Of a DNA stretch of 64,000 bases, positions 27,532 through 34,974 are shown in pieces. The notes beneath the pieces were generated by a model. That model was not told where the DNA came from, searched no databases, and worked only from the letters and a program-made list of their open reading frames with translations. The first letter of the stretch is position 1, and each line of letters starts with the position of its first letter. Origin of the DNA: Thermoleophilaceae bacterium (GTDB lineage: Bacteria; Actinomycetota; Thermoleophilia; Solirubrobacterales; Thermoleophilaceae); assembly GCA_025928265.1 (NCBI GenBank), contig JAICJV010000001.1, forward strand, positions 18,695 to 82,694, given 5' to 3'. The translations under genes were made by a program, and so were the position numbers.

Positions 27532-29096
27532 GGGGCGCCGTCCTCGGCGCCGCCCATGAGCAGCCCGACGCGCTCGGGGTCGGCCTGGCCGCCTTCGAGC
27601 ACCTCCAGGAAGCGGCCGCCGACCATCACCGCGAAGCGGTCGGCCATGGTGAAGATCTCGTCGAGCTCGTAGGAGATGAGCAGGATGGCGGTGCCCTCCT
27701 TCTTCCGCTCGTTGAGCTGCCCGTAGACGAACTCGATCGCTCCCACGTCGAGCCCGCGGGTCGGCTGAAACGCGATCACGAGCCGCGGGTCGCGGCTCAG
27801 CTCGCGCGCGAGGACGAGCTTCTGCTGGTTGCCACCCGAGAGCTGCCGCGCCGGGAGGCTCACGCCTGCGGTGCGCACCTGGTAGTGGCGGATGAGCTCG
27901 TCGGCGTGCTTGCGCGAGGCGTTGAAGTCGATCACGCCGCGCTTGGAGTAGCGCGGGCTCTGGTACTCCTTCATCAGCAGGTTGTCGAGGACGCTGAGCT
28001 CCAGCGCGATGCCCTCGTGATGGCGATCCTCCGGGACGATCGCCCCGCCGGCCGCGGTGAACACCTGCGGGCTGCAGTCGTCGATGCGCTCGCCGTGGAG
28101 CCAGATCTCGCCGCTGTCGGTGGTCACCAGCCCGAGCAGCGCCTGGACGAGCTCGTCCTGGCCGTTGCCCGCGACGCCCGCGACGCCGAAGACCTCGCCC
28201 GCGCGCACCTGGAAGGCGATGTCGTCGAGCATGCGCCGCCCGTCCTCGTCGGCGACCGAGAGCCCCTTGACCTCGAGCACCGGCTTGCCGGGCTCGACGA
28301 TCGGGCGCTCGACGCGCAGCGTGACCGTGCGGCCCACCATCATCTTGGCCAGGCTCGGCTTGTCGGTGTCGGCGATGTTGACGGTGTCCACGACGCGCCC
28401 GTCGCGCAGCACGGTGCAACGGTCGACGAGCCCGAACAGCTCGTCGAGCTTGTGCGTGATGAAGATGATCGAGCGGCCGTCGTCGGCCATCGAGCGCAAA
28501 AAGCGCGAGAGCTCGTGCCACTCGGTGGGGGTCAGTGCCGCGGTGGGCTCGTCGAGGATCAGGAGGTCCGCGCCGCGGTAGAGGAGCTTGACGATCTCCA
28601 CCCGCTGACGCGCGCCGACGGTGAGGTCCTCCACCACCGCGCCCGGATCCACGTCGAGCCGGAACCGCCGCGAGATCTCGCCCACGTCGCGCTCGACGTC
28701 CTTCACGCGCGAGAGGCCCGGCAGGAGCGACGGCGCCAGCGCAATGTTCTCGGCAACCGTCATGTCCGGGACGAGCATGAAGTGCTGGTGCACCATGCCG
28801 ATGCCGAGCTCGAGCGCCTGCTGCGGGCTCGAGATGTCGACGGTCGACCCGTTCACCTCGATCTCGCCGCCGTCCGGCTTGTAGAGGCCGTAGACGATGT
28901 TCATCAGCGTCGACTTGCCGGCGCCGTTCTCGCCGAGCAGGCCGAGGATCTCGCCCTTGCGCACGTCGAGCGAGACCGCGTCGTTGGCGAGGACGCCGGG
29001 GAAGCGCTTGGTGATGCCCGTCAGCCGCAGTGCGGCGCCGCCCTCTGGGTGCAGCGCCGCGCCGGCGGTCTCAGGCTGGACGCGCGACGGTTCCAT
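27528..29096 (-). CDS. ABC transporter ATP-binding protein, tandem NBD (BMP/nucleoside type)
   Basis: A 522-residue protein with two nucleotide-binding domains, as in sugar and nucleoside importers. NBD1 has Walker A GENGAGKST, Q-loop HQHFML, signature LTVGARQRVEI and Walker B LLILDEPTAA. NBD2 has the degenerate Walker A GVAGNGQDEL usual for this family, signature LSGGNQQK and a degenerate Walker B LVIAFQPTRG. It energises import with the two permeases downstream. I chose ATG 29096, preceded by a GAGG; GTG 29123 is an in-frame alternative. A strong hairpin separates it from the binding-protein gene. Confidence 0.93.
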   Translation of the reverse strand: MEPSRVQPETAGAALHPEGGAALRLTGITKRFPGVLANDAVSLDVRKGEILGLLGENGAGKSTLMNIVYGLYKPDGGEIEVNGSTVDISSPQQALELGIGMVHQHFMLVPDMTVAENIALAPSLLPGLSRVKDVERDVGEISRRFRLDVDPGAVVEDLTVGARQRVEIVKLLYRGADLLILDEPTAALTPTEWHELSRFLRSMADDGRSIIFITHKLDELFGLVDRCTVLRDGRVVDTVNIADTDKPSLAKMMVGRTVTLRVERPIVEPGKPVLEVKGLSVADEDGRRMLDDIAFQVRAGEVFGVAGVAGNGQDELVQALLGLVTTDSGEIWLHGERIDDCSPQVFTAAGGAIVPEDRHHEGIALELSVLDNLLMKEYQSPRYSKRGVIDFNASRKHADELIRHYQVRTAGVSLPARQLSGGNQQKLVLARELSRDPRLVIAFQPTRGLDVGAIEFVYGQLNERKKEGTAILLISYELDEIFTMADRFAVMVGGRFLEVLEGGQADPERVGLLMGGAEDGAP

Positions 29097-29131
29097 CCTC
29101 AGCCGCCGCCGTCCGGACGGCACGAGCCGGA

Positions 29132-29160
29132 AGGCCCCGCGGAGATCATCCGCGGGACCT
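29132..29160 (-). terminator. hairpin between binding-protein and ATPase genes
   Basis: A 12-bp inverted repeat (arms 29132-29143 and 29149-29160, one G-T pair, 5-base loop GATCA) lies between the stop of the binding-protein gene and the ATPase start. On the minus strand the second arm is followed by CCGGC and no U-run. Such hairpins often act as partial terminators or mRNA stabilisers, keeping the solute-binding protein more abundant than the membrane components. Confidence 0.6.
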
Positions 29161-29219
29161 TCAACTTGCGCGATGCACTGGGACTGGCGATCACGTGGCT
29201 CGTACCTCGCGGGTCAGGC

Positions 29220-30338
29220 TCAGCCGGTCTTGCCCGCATTCTGCACGGGACCGTCGAAGCCCTCCTGGTACGGGTAGTCGGGACGCGGGTTGATCGCGTT
29301 GGCCGGCAGCTTGATCGCGCCGCTGTTGACCTTGTCGATCGTGTCCTTCGTGACCTTCGCGATGTCCGCCTTGGCCTGGTACTTCGGGCAGAGCTTGAGC
29401 GTCTGCAGCTTGGGATCCTGGAGGTCCAGGAACACCGCGCCCGGCTTCAGCGTGCCCTTGACGTAGCGGTCGAGCATCAGCTGCGTCGCCGCCATGTTGT
29501 TCACGACCTCGGTGCCGACGATGTTGTCGTACGACGTGCAGTCCGGGATCGTGAGCTTGAACATCGCCGGATCCTTGCCCGACGCCTTGCCGGCCGCGTA
29601 CGACCCGGCGATGCCGGCGTCGAGGAACGGGAAGATCACGTCGGCGTTGTCGGTGATCATCGCTGCCGTGGCGGCCTTCGCCTTCGCGACGTCGTTGAAG
29701 TCGCCGGTGATGTTCTTGAGCACCTTGATGCTCGGATCGACGCTCTTGACACCGGCCTCAAAGCCGTTGGCGCCGTGCACGGTCGGCGGGATCTCCGCGC
29801 CGCCCACGTAGCCGACCACCTTCGACTTGGTCATGGTCGCCGCGATGACGCCGCCGACGTACGCCGGGGCGCCCCAGTCGTTCGCGAAGCCGGTCACGTT
29901 CTTGTGGTACTTCTGCGTGTAGCCCGCGACGTTGACGAAGTACTTGTCCGGGAACTTGTCGGCCGTGACGTCGAAGATCGGGCCGAAGCTGGCGCTGACG
30001 CCGAGCACGACGTCGTTGATCGGCGCGAGCGTGTTCACCGCGTCCGTGCGCTGCTGGTCGGTTGCCTTGTTCTCCAGCGTCGCGGTCAGCTTCAGGTTGG
30101 GATGCTGCTTCTCCGCGGCGAGGATGCCCTCATACGCTGCCTGGTTGAACGACTTGTCGTTCTTCGGGCCGATCAGCGCGGCACCAATCTTCACCTCCTT
30201 GGTGGTGCTCCCCCCACTGGTGCTGCTGCCGTTGCTGCTGTTGTCGTTGCTGCTCCCGCATGCCGCGATGACAAGCGCAGCGGCAAGCACGAACAGGGCG
30301 ACGAGCAACGAGCGTATGCGTCCCCCAGCAATCGTCAT
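29220..30338 (-). CDS. BMP-family substrate-binding lipoprotein
   Basis: A 372-residue solute-binding lipoprotein. Residues 1-27 form a lipoprotein signal with lipobox VIAAC (Cys27), followed by a Ser/Asn/Gly-rich linker. The body has BMP/PnrA-like features: KIGAALIGPKNDKSFNQAAYEGI, then VVLGVSASFGPIFDVTADKFPDKYFVNVAG and VIFPFLDAGIAGSYAAGKASG. BMP proteins bind nucleosides, purines or related compounds outside the membrane. ATG 30338 has an AGGAGAGG Shine-Dalgarno. It heads the transporter-L6 operon. No aromatic-box residue assignment can be made reliably by eye. Confidence 0.93.
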   Translation of the reverse strand: MTIAGGRIRSLLVALFVLAAALVIAACGSSNDNSSNGSSTSGGSTTKEVKIGAALIGPKNDKSFNQAAYEGILAAEKQHPNLKLTATLENKATDQQRTDAVNTLAPINDVVLGVSASFGPIFDVTADKFPDKYFVNVAGYTQKYHKNVTGFANDWGAPAYVGGVIAATMTKSKVVGYVGGAEIPPTVHGANGFEAGVKSVDPSIKVLKNITGDFNDVAKAKAATAAMITDNADVIFPFLDAGIAGSYAAGKASGKDPAMFKLTIPDCTSYDNIVGTEVVNNMAATQLMLDRYVKGTLKPGAVFLDLQDPKLQTLKLCPKYQAKADIAKVTKDTIDKVNSGAIKLPANAINPRPDYPYQEGFDGPVQNAGKTG

Positions 30339-30421
30339 GAGTCCTCTCCTCGCGTCGATCCCCGCGGCACGGGAAGCCCCCACTGGGCGTCCGTCGGGCC
30401 GTCAGGGAAGCTGTACCACGA

Positions 30422-30437
30422 AAGTCCTACAAATGCC
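30422..30437. promoter_or_regulatory. weaker copy H of the shared motif upstream of the transporter operon
   Basis: AAGTCCTACAAATGCC resembles motif F (CGTAATACGAATGTCC) in the pattern GT..TAC.AATG.C. It lies about 85 bases upstream of ATG 30338 in the 176-base region before the binding-protein gene, which is visibly AT-rich around 30420-30455. It is the least certain member of the motif set. The remainder of the gap shows nothing else definite. Confidence 0.35.
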
Positions 30438-30514
30438 AAATTGCGATTCTTTAAGCGGGTCGTAGCCGACCTCCAGCCCCCGCATCGAGTATCCCGACGC
30501 CCCGCGTGCACTGT

Positions 30515-31540
30515 CTACGGGGCACTCCCGCTAGCGGGGAGGGTTTTCCCGCTGTGGCCCACCGACGCGTCGCCCAGCCCGAAGAGTCGCGCGGCGTTGC
30601 GGCTGCGGATGAGCTCGAGCACCTCGTCCGGCAGATCGGCCTCCGCGAGCGTGTCGACGGTGCGCAGCGGGTCCCAGAAGGGGTAGTCGGAGCCGAACAT
30701 GACGTGATCGGGCCCGAGGAACTCGAGCGCCGATCGAAGCGCCGGCGGCCAGACGCAGACGCAGTCGGTGTACACCCGCGCGAGCGCCTCGCTCGGGGCC
30801 TCGCTGAGCCGCCCCGTCCCGCCCGGCGCCCGCTCCGCCTCGTAGTCGATCCGCCCCACGAGCTGCGGGAGCAGGCTGCCGGTGTGGCTGAGCACCAGCT
30901 TGAGATCCGGCAGCCGCTCGAACACGCCGCCGAGGACGAGCCGGAGGATCGCCGACGTGGTGTCCACGAGGAAGCCCAGCGTCGGGATGAGCGCGTAGGC
31001 GTCGAGCTGCCGCGCGACGAGCGGGTAGGTGGGGTGGATGTGGATCGGCACGCCCAGCGCCGCCGCGGCCGCGAAGACGACCTCGAAGCGCGGCTCGTCG
31101 AGCGCGGCGCCCGCGGCGTTCGAGTAGATCATCGCCCCCACCGCGCCCGCCGCGACCGCGCGCTCGAGCTCGCCGGCGGCCTGCTCGGGCGCCTGCAGCG
31201 GCAGCGCCGCCATCACCGCGAGCCGGTCCGGGTGGCTGCGCGCGAGGTCCACCAGCTCGTCGTTCACCGCTCGCGCGATCGCGGGGCCGTCGCGCTCGGG
31301 GAACCAGTCGAGCCCGGGGACGTTGGTGCCGAGCACGGCCAGGTCGATGCCCTGTGCGTCCATGTCGCGCAGGCGCAGCCCGAGGTCGCCCATCGCGGGC
31401 AGCATCGGGTGGACGTTGCCGGCGCCGTACTCGATCACGCGCTTGCCGTCGTCGCCGGATATGCGCGGCAGCTCGCTGCGCGCGGCGAGCGCGTCGGCGA
31501 GCGTCGCCGGGAAGTAGTGGGTGTGCGTGTCGATCACCAT
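30515..31540 (-). CDS. ACMSD-like amidohydrolase (amidohydrolase_2), copy 1
   Basis: A 341-residue amidohydrolase_2 family protein. VIDTHTHYFP at residues 2-11 gives the metal His-x-His, IHIHPTYPL the next His, LKLVLSHTGSLLP the fourth and FGSDYPFWDP the metal Asp. This is the motif order of aminocarboxymuconate semialdehyde decarboxylase and related decarboxylases or hydrolases. ATG 31540 shares a base with the DUF1989 stop (TGATG). The same pair of families occurs at 43138-44789. The last 12 codons run through a GC-rich palindrome, so the C-terminal tail is probably not functional. Confidence 0.9.
   Translation of the reverse strand: MVIDTHTHYFPATLADALAARSELPRISGDDGKRVIEYGAGNVHPMLPAMGDLGLRLRDMDAQGIDLAVLGTNVPGLDWFPERDGPAIARAVNDELVDLARSHPDRLAVMAALPLQAPEQAAGELERAVAAGAVGAMIYSNAAGAALDEPRFEVVFAAAAALGVPIHIHPTYPLVARQLDAYALIPTLGFLVDTTSAILRLVLGGVFERLPDLKLVLSHTGSLLPQLVGRIDYEAERAPGGTGRLSEAPSEALARVYTDCVCVWPPALRSALEFLGPDHVMFGSDYPFWDPLRTVDTLAEADLPDEVLELIRSRNAARLFGLGDASVGHSGKTLPASGSAP
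30527..30552. repeat. palindromic GC repeat (GGGTTTTCCC type)
   Basis: A perfect palindrome CCCGCTAGCGGG (30527-30538) is joined to GAGGGTTTTCCCGC. A shorter form, CGCTAGCGGGTTTTCCCG, occurs at 18144-18161, and a perfect GCGGGAAAACCCGC occurs at 48745-48758. A looser relative is near 47125-47140. They lie at 3' ends of minus-strand genes or between genes, like REP-type elements. Confidence 0.45.
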
Positions 31541-32673
31541 CAGCGGAACTCCACGAACGGCCTGCGGACACGCGTGAGGTGCGAGTTGCACCAGCGCATG
31601 AACGCGGCACGCAGCGCCTCGCCGGCGCTGTCGCCGTACACACCGGTCGCGACCAGTCCGTCCAGCACACGCTCCTCGTCCGCGCTGAGCTCGACCTCGA
31701 CCGTGGTGGTCGCAGGAGCCGGGCGGTAGCTCGGCACGTAGTCGGGGTCGCGCTCGAGTGCGCGCGAGGCGAGCACCGGCACGTCGGCCAGCTCGTCGCT
31801 CTTCACCTGGCTCGCCATCCGTCCCCAGCGCTCCTCTGCCGCGTCCACGAGCCGCTCGGTGTCGGGCGAGCGGGAGTAGATCTCGAGCCTGATCGGGGTG
31901 AACGTGAAGTTGTTGATGCCGACGAGGTCGCCGAGCCCGCAGATCACCGCCGCCGCGAGGACGTCGAACATCGCCACGAGGTCGATGCGGTCGCCGCGCT
32001 GGGCCGGATTCCACTTGAAGCGGCGCCGGCCGCTGTCGTCGATCGTCGTGGCCATCCAGAGGTTGAACGAGTCGTGCACGTCGTCGGGTGTGAGGCGGTA
32101 CTCGCGGATGGCCTCGGCGAGCGAGTCCTGGCAGTTCGCGTGCACCGGCATGTCCCAGCCGAGCTCGTCCAGCACGCGGTTGCAGCGATGGCCGACGATG
32201 TCTAGCTCGCACGTGTCGGCGATCTCGAGGATGCCGAACATCGGGCGCCCGCGCGGCGCGTTCGTCCAGATGAACTCGCCCCTGCGCGGGTCGAACGACT
32301 GGAAGCTGCGCGTGAAGCCGCAGTCGAGGAACTCCTTGTGGTCGTGCAGGTTGAACGCGTTGAAGTCGACGCACGTGCCGCCCTCGACCTGCTCGATGCG
32401 CAGCACCTCGCCGCGCATCACCGGAACGGCCTTGCCGGTCACCGGCTCGAGCGTGGTCTCCCAGCGCTTCTCGCCGTATGCGGGGAACGGCGACTCGAGC
32501 ACGTCCAGCTCGGGAGTGCCACCGACGTACGCCGGTGCGCCCGCCAGCCGGTCGTTCACGTGCGTGAGCAGCACGCTGCGCAGAACCTCGGCGCGCGTCG
32601 AGCCGTGACCGCCGTCAGCCGCCACGCGATCGACGAAGCCGGCCTGCGTCTCGTGCAGCTCGACAAGCGCCAC
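31540..32673 (-). CDS. DUF1989 (urea carboxylase-associated family) protein, long form
   Basis: A 377-residue protein. Residues about 75-290 match DUF1989: GEVLRIEQVEGGTCVDFNAFNLHDHKE, RPMFGILEIADTCELDIVGHRCNRVL, HANCQDSLAEAI and DSFNLWM. DUF1989 proteins accompany urea carboxylase and other N-compound pathways and resemble aminomethyltransferase-like folds; their reaction is not settled. An extra C-terminal part of about 80 residues (from DYVPSYRP onward) is absent from the short form at 44151. GTG 32673 lies 4 bases after the upstream SDR stop. It is paired with the ACMSD-like amidohydrolase through TGATG. Confidence 0.88.
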   Translation of the reverse strand: MALVELHETQAGFVDRVAADGGHGSTRAEVLRSVLLTHVNDRLAGAPAYVGGTPELDVLESPFPAYGEKRWETTLEPVTGKAVPVMRGEVLRIEQVEGGTCVDFNAFNLHDHKEFLDCGFTRSFQSFDPRRGEFIWTNAPRGRPMFGILEIADTCELDIVGHRCNRVLDELGWDMPVHANCQDSLAEAIREYRLTPDDVHDSFNLWMATTIDDSGRRRFKWNPAQRGDRIDLVAMFDVLAAAVICGLGDLVGINNFTFTPIRLEIYSRSPDTERLVDAAEERWGRMASQVKSDELADVPVLASRALERDPDYVPSYRPAPATTTVEVELSADEERVLDGLVATGVYGDSAGEALRAAFMRWCNSHLTRVRRPFVEFR

Positions 32674-32677
32674 GGAC

Positions 32678-33475
32678 TCAGAGGTCCATCAGGGCCTTGC
32701 GCTGGGCGCCGTCGATCGGGATGTGCGCGCCGTTCACGAAGCTCGCGCGCGGCGACGCCACGAACGCCACCACGTTCGCGACCTCCTGCGGCTCGCAGAT
32801 CCGCCCGAGCGGAATGCTGCTCACGGCCAGCTCGTGCGCGCGCGCCTGGTCAACCTTCTTGTCGCGCGCGAAGGCCTTCTCGAGCCCGTCCCAGCGGTCC
32901 GTGTTGACCGGCCCCGGGTTCACCGTGTTCACGCGGATGCCGTAGCGGCCGTACTGCTCCGCGGCGGAGGATGCGAAGTTGATGTCAGCGGCGTTCGCCG
33001 CGCCCGCGGTCACCTCCCAGTAGCTCGGCTTGAGGCCGTCGTTGCCCACGACGAGGACGATGCTGCCGCTGCCACGCTCGCGCATGTGCGGCAGCACGGC
33101 GGTGCAGGAGCGGACGTAGCCCATGAGCTTCAGGCTGAGGCTCACGCTCCAGTGCTCCTCGGTGAGCTCCTCGATGAGGCCGCCCGGCGAGGACCCCGCG
33201 CAGGTCACGAGGATGTCGATGTGGCCGAGCGCGTCGATCACCTCCGACACCACGCGCTCGACGTCGGCCGGGTCGCTCATGTCTCCCGCGACCGGCACCA
33301 CCTTCCGGCCGGCCGCCTCCGACAGCTCGCGCGCGGCCTGCTCGAGGCCCTCGGCGTTGCGCGCGTTGATCGCGACGTCGCAGCCCTCCTCGGCGAGGGT
33401 CTGCGCGGTGGCGCGCCCGATCCCCTTGCTCGCTCCGGTCACCAGCACCGTCGACCCCTGCAAACCGAGATCCAC
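32678..33475 (-). CDS. SDR-family protein with altered active site
   Basis: A 265-residue short-chain dehydrogenase fold protein. The cofactor motif TGASKGIGRAT, the NAG-equivalent TCAGSSPGG and IRVNTVNPGPV are clear. Counting back from GIRVN, the catalytic YxxxK position reads A-G-A-A-N (in VTAGAANAADIN), so both Tyr and Lys seem to be replaced. It may be a divergent reductase or a binding protein. GTG 33475 has an AGGAGG Shine-Dalgarno 7 bases upstream and is preferred over TTG 33490. It is the first gene of the SDR-DUF1989-amidohydrolase operon, with motif E about 40 bases upstream. Confidence 0.88.
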   Translation of the reverse strand: MDLGLQGSTVLVTGASKGIGRATAQTLAEEGCDVAINARNAEGLEQAARELSEAAGRKVVPVAGDMSDPADVERVVSEVIDALGHIDILVTCAGSSPGGLIEELTEEHWSVSLSLKLMGYVRSCTAVLPHMRERGSGSIVLVVGNDGLKPSYWEVTAGAANAADINFASSAAEQYGRYGIRVNTVNPGPVNTDRWDGLEKAFARDKKVDQARAHELAVSSIPLGRICEPQEVANVVAFVASPRASFVNGAHIPIDGAQRKALMDL

Positions 33476-33514
33476 CTTCGCCCTCCTCAAACGCTCGATG
33501 TCACGGCGGGAATA

Positions 33515-33531
33515 GGTCGTACGTTATACGA
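33515..33531. promoter_or_regulatory. shared motif E upstream of the SDR operon
   Basis: GGTCGTACGTTATACGA contains the perfect inverted repeat TCGTA-CGTTA-TACGA. It matches motif D (40873-40889) in 15 of 17 positions. It overlaps the TAA stop of the upstream amidase gene and lies 40 bases before GTG 33475. An operator for a dimeric regulator is the simplest reading. Confidence 0.6.
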
Positions 33532-34834
33532 ATGGCGCCTGAGAGGCCAATTCGAGCAGCGCGTCCTCCTCGTGCGCGCGGCCGAGCAGCTGGAGCCCCA
33601 CGGGCAGGCCGTCCGCGTCGCTGCCGCATGGCACCGAGATCGCCGGCTGGCCGGTGAGGGAGGCGAGCGCCGTATAGGTCGGCTGGAGCGACTCGACCGC
33701 ACGCTCGCGGCCGCGGAAGAGCACCCGTTCGGCGCCGGCGGGCGACGCGGTGACGGGCACCGTCGGCAGCGCGAGGGCATCGATGCGACTCGACTCGAAC
33801 AGCTCGCGCATGTGCGCACAGAGCGACGCGCGCACGCGCTTGGCATCGAGGTAGGCGTCGCGTGGCACCTCGGTTCCGGCCAGCAGCGCAGCGCGGATCG
33901 GGGGGCTGACGCCGTCGCCGCCGGCCGCCCACGCCGCGCTCGCCTCGACCACGATTGCCAGTACCGACGCCGCGACCGCCAGGGCCAGGTCGGGCGCGCG
34001 GACGTCGACGAACTCGATGCCCGGCATCCGCGCGAGAGCCTGCTCGACCGCCCCGCCCACGGCGGGATCAGCTGCAGCACAAGCTTGCCGATCGACCCCT
34101 ACACGCCCGGCGACCTCTTCACGCGCGTGCGCGCGCGAGGGTCGGCGCGAGGGCGGCTTCAGCACGTCCCACGCGGCCGCCACCGTTGCGACGTCAGCCG
34201 CCATCAGGCCCACCGTGTCCTGCGTCCACGCGAGCTGCGCCACCCCGTCGCGCGTGATCGCGCCGCGCGTGGGCTTGAGACCGACGACGCCGCAGTGCGC
34301 CGCCGGGCAGCGGATCGACCCGTTCGTGTCGGTGCCGAGCGCGAGCGGCGCGATACCCGCGGCCACGGCGGCCGCCGAGCCGCCGCTCGAGCCGCCGGTG
34401 ATGCGCTCCGGGTCACGCGGGTTGCGCGCCTGCGGCGTGATCATCCCGTAGGCGAGCTCGTGCGTGGCCGACTTGCCGATCACGATCGCGCCCGCTGCGC
34501 GCAGCGCATCCACCACCGGCGCGTTGCGGTCGGGCGTATGGTGGCCCGCTCGCGGTGAGCCCATGCGCGTCGGCACGCCCGCCACGTCGATCACGTCCTT
34601 CACGGCCAGCGGGAGGCCGTGCAGCCGGCTGCGGGGCCCGACGGCGCGCAGCTCGTCCTCGGCCGCGGCTGCCTGGTCGAGTGCCAGCTCGGGGGTGAGC
34701 TCGGCGAACGCGCCGATGCGGGGCTGGAGCGCCTCCGCGCGCTCGAGCGCCGCGCGCGTCAGATCGACCACGCCGACCTCGCCCGCGTCGAGCGCGCGGC
34801 GCGCGGCATGCGCGTCCGCCAGCAGCTCGGTCAC
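33524..34834 (-). CDS. amidase (amidase-signature family)
   Basis: A 436-residue amidase-signature enzyme. The catalytic Lys lies in [27 protein letters not shown] carries the cis-Ser, and [17 protein letters not shown] places the nucleophile Ser in GSIR. It hydrolyses an amide to acid plus ammonia; the substrate is unknown. GTG 34834 is chosen because it overlaps the stop of a 47-codon upstream gene as GTGA; GTG 34840 is two codons earlier. It is the last gene of the ECH / AMP-ligase / small protein / amidase operon, so it may act on the substrate before CoA activation. Confidence 0.92.
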   Translation of the reverse strand: MTELLADAHAARRALDAGEVGVVDLTRAALERAEALQPRIGAFAELTPELALDQAAAAEDELRAVGPRSRLHGLPLAVKDVIDVAGVPTRMGSPRAGHHTPDRNAPVVDALRAAGAIVIGKSATHELAYGMITPQARNPRDPERITGGSSGGSAAAVAAGIAPLALGTDTNGSIRCPAAHCGVVGLKPTRGAITRDGVAQLAWTQDTVGLMAADVATVAAAWDVLKPPSRRPSRAHAREEVAGRVGVDRQACAAADPAVGGAVEQALARMPGIEFVDVRAPDLALAVAASVLAIVVEASAAWAAGGDGVSPPIRAALLAGTEVPRDAYLDAKRVRASLCAHMRELFESSRIDALALPTVPVTASPAGAERVLFRGRERAVESLQPTYTALASLTGQPAISVPCGSDADGLPVGLQLLGRAHEEDALLELASQAPFV

Positions 34835-34974
34835 GGACACGGTTCGGGCGCGAGCTCCGGCTCGGTGTCGCGATCCTCATCGAGCAGCACGTCGCGCAGC
34901 GTCCGGGCGGCGCGCTCGAGCATGCGCCGGTATTGCGCCAGCGCCTGCTCGGCGGCGGCTTCGTCGTCGCTCAT
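34831..34974 (-). CDS. 47-residue small protein between AMP-ligase and amidase genes
   Basis: A small gene of 48 codons. ATG 34974 overlaps the AMP-ligase stop as ATGA, and the TGA at 34833-34831 overlaps amidase GTG 34834 as GTGA. The predicted product starts MSDDEAAAEQALAQYRRMLE and ends in an acidic tail [10 protein letters not shown]. It is charged and probably one long helix followed by a disordered tail. Its position and tight coupling on both sides argue that it is translated. I do not recognise a family; a GatC-like accessory of the amidase is one possibility, purely by analogy. Confidence 0.6.
   Translation of the reverse strand: MSDDEAAAEQALAQYRRMLERAARTLRDVLLDEDRDTEPELAPEPCP

Noticed and set aside
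30527..30552. Intrinsic terminator of the amidohydrolase gene
   Set aside because: The palindrome is inside or at the coding end, has no U-tract and recurs elsewhere as a repeat, so I listed it as a repeat.
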